From JACKIC01 sp964392305 (GTDB lineage Bacteria; Planctomycetota; UBA1135; UBA2386): DNA of 64,000 nucleotides. This document shows positions 61,511 through 64,000 of the stretch, piece by piece. Within the stretch, counting starts at the first letter, position 1, and every line of letters begins with the position of its first letter. The notes beneath the pieces are model-generated. The model searched no databases, was not told where the DNA came from, and saw only the letters and a program-made list of their open reading frames with translations. A program made the translations under genes and the position numbers. Location of the stretch: positions 62,001 to 126,000 of the forward strand of contig CAYMPV010000015.1 in NCBI GenBank assembly GCA_964392305.1. Reading direction: 5' to 3'.

Positions 61511-63346
61511 ATGGCCGACAACCCCGATCCGCAAGACGACCTGGACGCACCCGAAGTGATGTTCCTGCCGTTGGCGGTCCGGCCCAAGGCGAGTTGGTCG
61601 GGGGTGGACTGGGCCGGCGTCGATCTCGACGTGCTGGCGCGCCGGCTGCCCGACTTCGTGCATCAGGTGCTCAACCAGGGGCAGTCGGGCCCGACCGCGA
61701 TGCTCGAACTGCAGACCTCGGGCAAGGGTGGCGCCGCCACGTGGCTGCGGCTGGACGCGCCGCCCGATCGCGAAGAGGCGTTCGACCTGTTGCCGGGCGA
61801 CGTCGACGTGCGCGCGATGGTGGTCGGTGAGATCGTGCCGCGCGACACCGGCCTGCTGGTCGAGTTCCACGTGCTGCACGACGAGCCCATCGGCTTCGAC
61901 GAGTCGGTGACCGAGAAGGTCGCCGGCACGCTGCCGATGCAGAACCCGGTGCCCGTGCTGCTGCGTCTGGCGCGACACCTCGCGCGCCTGTTGGGCATCA
62001 CCTTCCACGAGCCGCCGCGCGGCCTGCTGACCCACAACGGGGTCGCGTTCGGTCACTTCCTGCAGGGGCTGGACAACGCCATGTTGCTCAGCGGCGACCT
62101 CGACATCGCCGTGCCCGAGGACAAGGACTCGCTGATGCGGCCGTTCGCCGAGGCGCTGTCGCTCGATCCGGCGTTCGGTCTGGCGCTGCGCGTCGCCAAC
62201 GCCACGAGCGTGTTGGCCCTCGACGGGGCGCGGCTCGACAAGGACGCGGTGCGTCGTTTCCTCGACGTCTGCTATTCGGCGCAGCCGCACGACGGAGACG
62301 GCTGTGTCGCGATCGCCGAACACCTGTCCGACATGGGTGACGACCAGCGCGCGTTCGCCTGGCTCGAACACGCCACGCACCTGGATCCGCCACCGGCCAA
62401 GGGACTCGAGAGCCTGGGCATCCTGTTGGCCCGTCGCGGCGACACCAGCGGCGCCGCCGATCTGTGGCGGCGTGGCCTGGAGATCGACGGGCACCCGGAC
62501 TTCTTCTCGCACCTCGCGCAGGTCCGTTTCGCCGAGCAGCAGGAAGACGAAGCCTGGGAACTGATTCGCCGCGGTCTGGTGCGGCTGCGCGAACGCACGC
62601 TGCGCAGCGGCGAGTGGGACGCGGAGCCTTCGAGCACGAGCATCCTGCTCGAGTGCCTGCATGCGCACGTGCACGATCGACCGGCGCCCGAGCCGGTGAT
62701 CGCGGCGTTGCGTGAGCTGCGCACGCTGTTGCGCGACGACGCACGCGTGTTCCTGGGCTTGTGCCTGCATGGCGTCGGTCGCAACGCCGAAGCGCGCAGC
62801 GAGCTGATCGCCGGCCTGCAAGGTGTGCTCGACCACGACGTGCGCGACCGCGCCGTGCGCACGATGCTGCGCATCGACGTCGACGGCTTCGAGCAGCGCT
62901 TCGCCAAGGCCGTCGCCGGCGTGTTGCGCGGCAAGGACCCGCGCCGTCACTCGGCCGATCTGCAGTACTGGCTGCACCTGCAGGAGGAGTTCTGGCCGGC
63001 GCTGTACTTCCTGGCGCTGCTCGACAAACGCGCCGGCAACCCCGACCACGCGCTCGACCTGCTGCAGGAAGCGCTCGAGATCTATCCCGCGCAGCCGGAC
63101 GTGTTGTTCGAGATGGCCGAGCTGTTCGCGGCCCGCGGCAATCCCAAACGCGCGCTGGAGCTCGTCGACCGGGCCCTGCAGGAACGCGCCACCGAAGTGC
63201 GCTTCGTCGCCGCCCAGGCCAGGTACCTGCGCGACCTCGGGCGTATCGACGATGCCCGCCGGGTCGTGCAGCGCGCGTTCGCGAGCGGTCTCGACGGCAA
63301 GGAACTGCGCAAGATCGGCCGCGAGCTGCGCAGGCGTCAGCAGTGA
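61511..63346 (+). CDS. TPR-repeat protein
   Basis: 611 residues, cytoplasmic. The first 200 residues are a mixed domain with AVRPKASWSGVDWAG and FLQGLDNAMLLSGD; the C-terminal 400 are TPR-like helices, such as AFAWLEHATHLDPPPAKG, ADLWRRGLEIDGHPDF, ALDLLQEALEIYPAQPDVL and ALELVDRALQERATEV. It probably scaffolds protein contacts; no enzyme motif is visible. Start at the ATG followed by ADNPDPQDD, since upstream codons are Arg/Pro-rich. It lies 76 bp after the HIT gene. Confidence 0.82.
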   Translation: MADNPDPQDDLDAPEVMFLPLAVRPKASWSGVDWAGVDLDVLARRLPDFVHQVLNQGQSGPTAMLELQTSGKGGAATWLRLDAPPDREEAFDLLPGDVDVRAMVVGEIVPRDTGLLVEFHVLHDEPIGFDESVTEKVAGTLPMQNPVPVLLRLARHLARLLGITFHEPPRGLLTHNGVAFGHFLQGLDNAMLLSGDLDIAVPEDKDSLMRPFAEALSLDPAFGLALRVANATSVLALDGARLDKDAVRRFLDVCYSAQPHDGDGCVAIAEHLSDMGDDQRAFAWLEHATHLDPPPAKGLESLGILLARRGDTSGAADLWRRGLEIDGHPDFFSHLAQVRFAEQQEDEAWELIRRGLVRLRERTLRSGEWDAEPSSTSILLECLHAHVHDRPAPEPVIAALRELRTLLRDDARVFLGLCLHGVGRNAEARSELIAGLQGVLDHDVRDRAVRTMLRIDVDGFEQRFAKAVAGVLRGKDPRRHSADLQYWLHLQEEFWPALYFLALLDKRAGNPDHALDLLQEALEIYPAQPDVLFEMAELFAARGNPKRALELVDRALQERATEVRFVAAQARYLRDLGRIDDARRVVQRAFASGLDGKELRKIGRELRRRQQ

Positions 63347-63397
63347 CCGCGCCCGGCAGCCGCGAGGTGTGAGGCCGGACGGCTCAGGCCGCCGCGC

Positions 63398-64000
63398 TCA
63401 CTTGGGCGGCGCGGCGAGCTGGCTGAGATCGACGCGGCTGACGGCGTTGGCCTGCAGCAGGTGCGACATGCCCTCTTCCTCGAGCCAGGCGTAGACCGCG
63501 TCGATCGGCGTGCACAAGCCCATGTGCGGCACGACCACCGGGTTGCCCTTGCCGTGCGTGTAGATCTTCGAGAACACGCCGATCAGCTGGTGCGTGTCGG
63601 CGAGGTAGATGCCGCCGCCGCTGTTGCCGAAGTAGGTCGGCGCGTTGATCATCCAGTAGTTGGCGCCGTTGAGCTCGTTCTTGAGCGAGCTCACTTCACC
63701 CTGGCTCGGCACCGGGTCGTTGCCGAGCGGGCAGCCGACGGCGCAGACCTGGTCCCAGACCTTGACCTGAGCGGTCTCGGCGCGCGGCAGCACGTTGGCG
63801 ACGTTGGGCAGCTGGCGGTCGGTGAACACGCGCACCAGCGCGGCGTCGATCTTGGGCTGGCTGGCGACCATCTTGCCCTTGCAGACCAGGCGCTCGCCGG
63901 GCAGGTAGATGGTCACCTCGAAGCCCTCGCGGTTGGCGCGCGGGGTGTCGGCGAGGATGTTGCGCACCACGTGGTGCGAGGTCAGCACGTAGGTCTCCAC
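63398..64000 (-). CDS. trypsin-like serine protease, N-terminus outside the window
   Basis: At least 200 residues; the gene continues beyond 64000. LTSHHVVRNIL carries the catalytic His, PKIDAALVRV the Asp, and YFGNSGGGIY the Ser in the usual GNSGG context; CPLGNDP precedes it. This is the S1/HtrA-like fold (without a PDZ domain in the visible part; only about 50 residues follow the Ser loop). Whether it has a signal peptide or anchor cannot be seen. The GTG at the window edge is probably an internal codon, not the start. Confidence 0.88.
   Translation of the reverse strand: METYVLTSHHVVRNILADTPRANREGFEVTIYLPGERLVCKGKMVASQPKIDAALVRVFTDRQLPNVANVLPRAETAQVKVWDQVCAVGCPLGNDPVPSQGEVSSLKNELNGANYWMINAPTYFGNSGGGIYLADTHQLIGVFSKIYTHGKGNPVVVPHMGLCTPIDAVYAWLEEEGMSHLLQANAVSRVDLSQLAAPPK

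Overview
The window is GC-rich chromosomal DNA whose gene content fits a Planctomycetota-type bacterium. This is an inference from several features: FG-GAP/ASPIC proteins, a Ser/Thr kinase fused to a sulfatase-modifying-like domain, a family of secreted repeat proteins sharing one C-terminal module, few recognisable Shine-Dalgarno sites, and a likely selenoprotein. There is one tRNA, tRNA-Arg(CCT). No rRNA, CRISPR array, prophage or complete insertion sequence is visible.

Layout. Positions 1-13.2 kb hold an FG-GAP/ASPIC protein, a TonB-dependent receptor, small envelope proteins, a DUF3300-DUF2950-membrane protein operon and an outer-surface decaheme cytochrome of the OmcA/MtrC type. Positions 13.3-35.7 kb are dominated by exported proteins: a barrel-like lipoprotein, an SGNH hydrolase, LamG-like, RCC1-like, two delta-60-like and one NHL-like protein, and an M64 metallopeptidase. 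Within this block lie a receptor-type kinase, a RAYT-like transposase next to the decayed tail of a secreted-protein gene, and a thioredoxin-like gene at 26890-28170. That last gene is interrupted by an in-frame TGA followed by a good bacterial SECIS hairpin.

Positions 35.7-51.5 kb are mostly metabolic and housekeeping: a Dus3-like tRNA-dihydrouridine synthase, a large EF-hand membrane protein, two coupled glycosyltransferases, proline dehydrogenase, a PduO-type cobalamin adenosyltransferase, a Kelch protein, an HTH-shikimate kinase fusion, a GroES-like protein, a class II photolyase, a Cys/Met-metabolism PLP enzyme and a propeller lipoprotein. Positions 51.6-59 kb carry the tRNA, a DUF3332 lipoprotein and what looks like a lipid or cell-surface locus: a phospholipid N-methyltransferase-like protein, a PHP-glycosyltransferase fusion, a coupled class III aminotransferase, a small His-rich membrane protein and phosphatidylserine decarboxylase. 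The end of the window holds SppA, a HIT protein, a TPR protein and a trypsin-like protease cut by the window edge.

The most notable item is the selenoprotein candidate, which ordinary gene calling would split into two ORFs. Next come the shared C-terminal module on at least six unrelated exported heads, with a truncated copy abutting a RAYT gene, and a decaheme cytochrome with an unusually long spacer between its two pentaheme modules. All functional assignments come from reading motifs; no database search was run.
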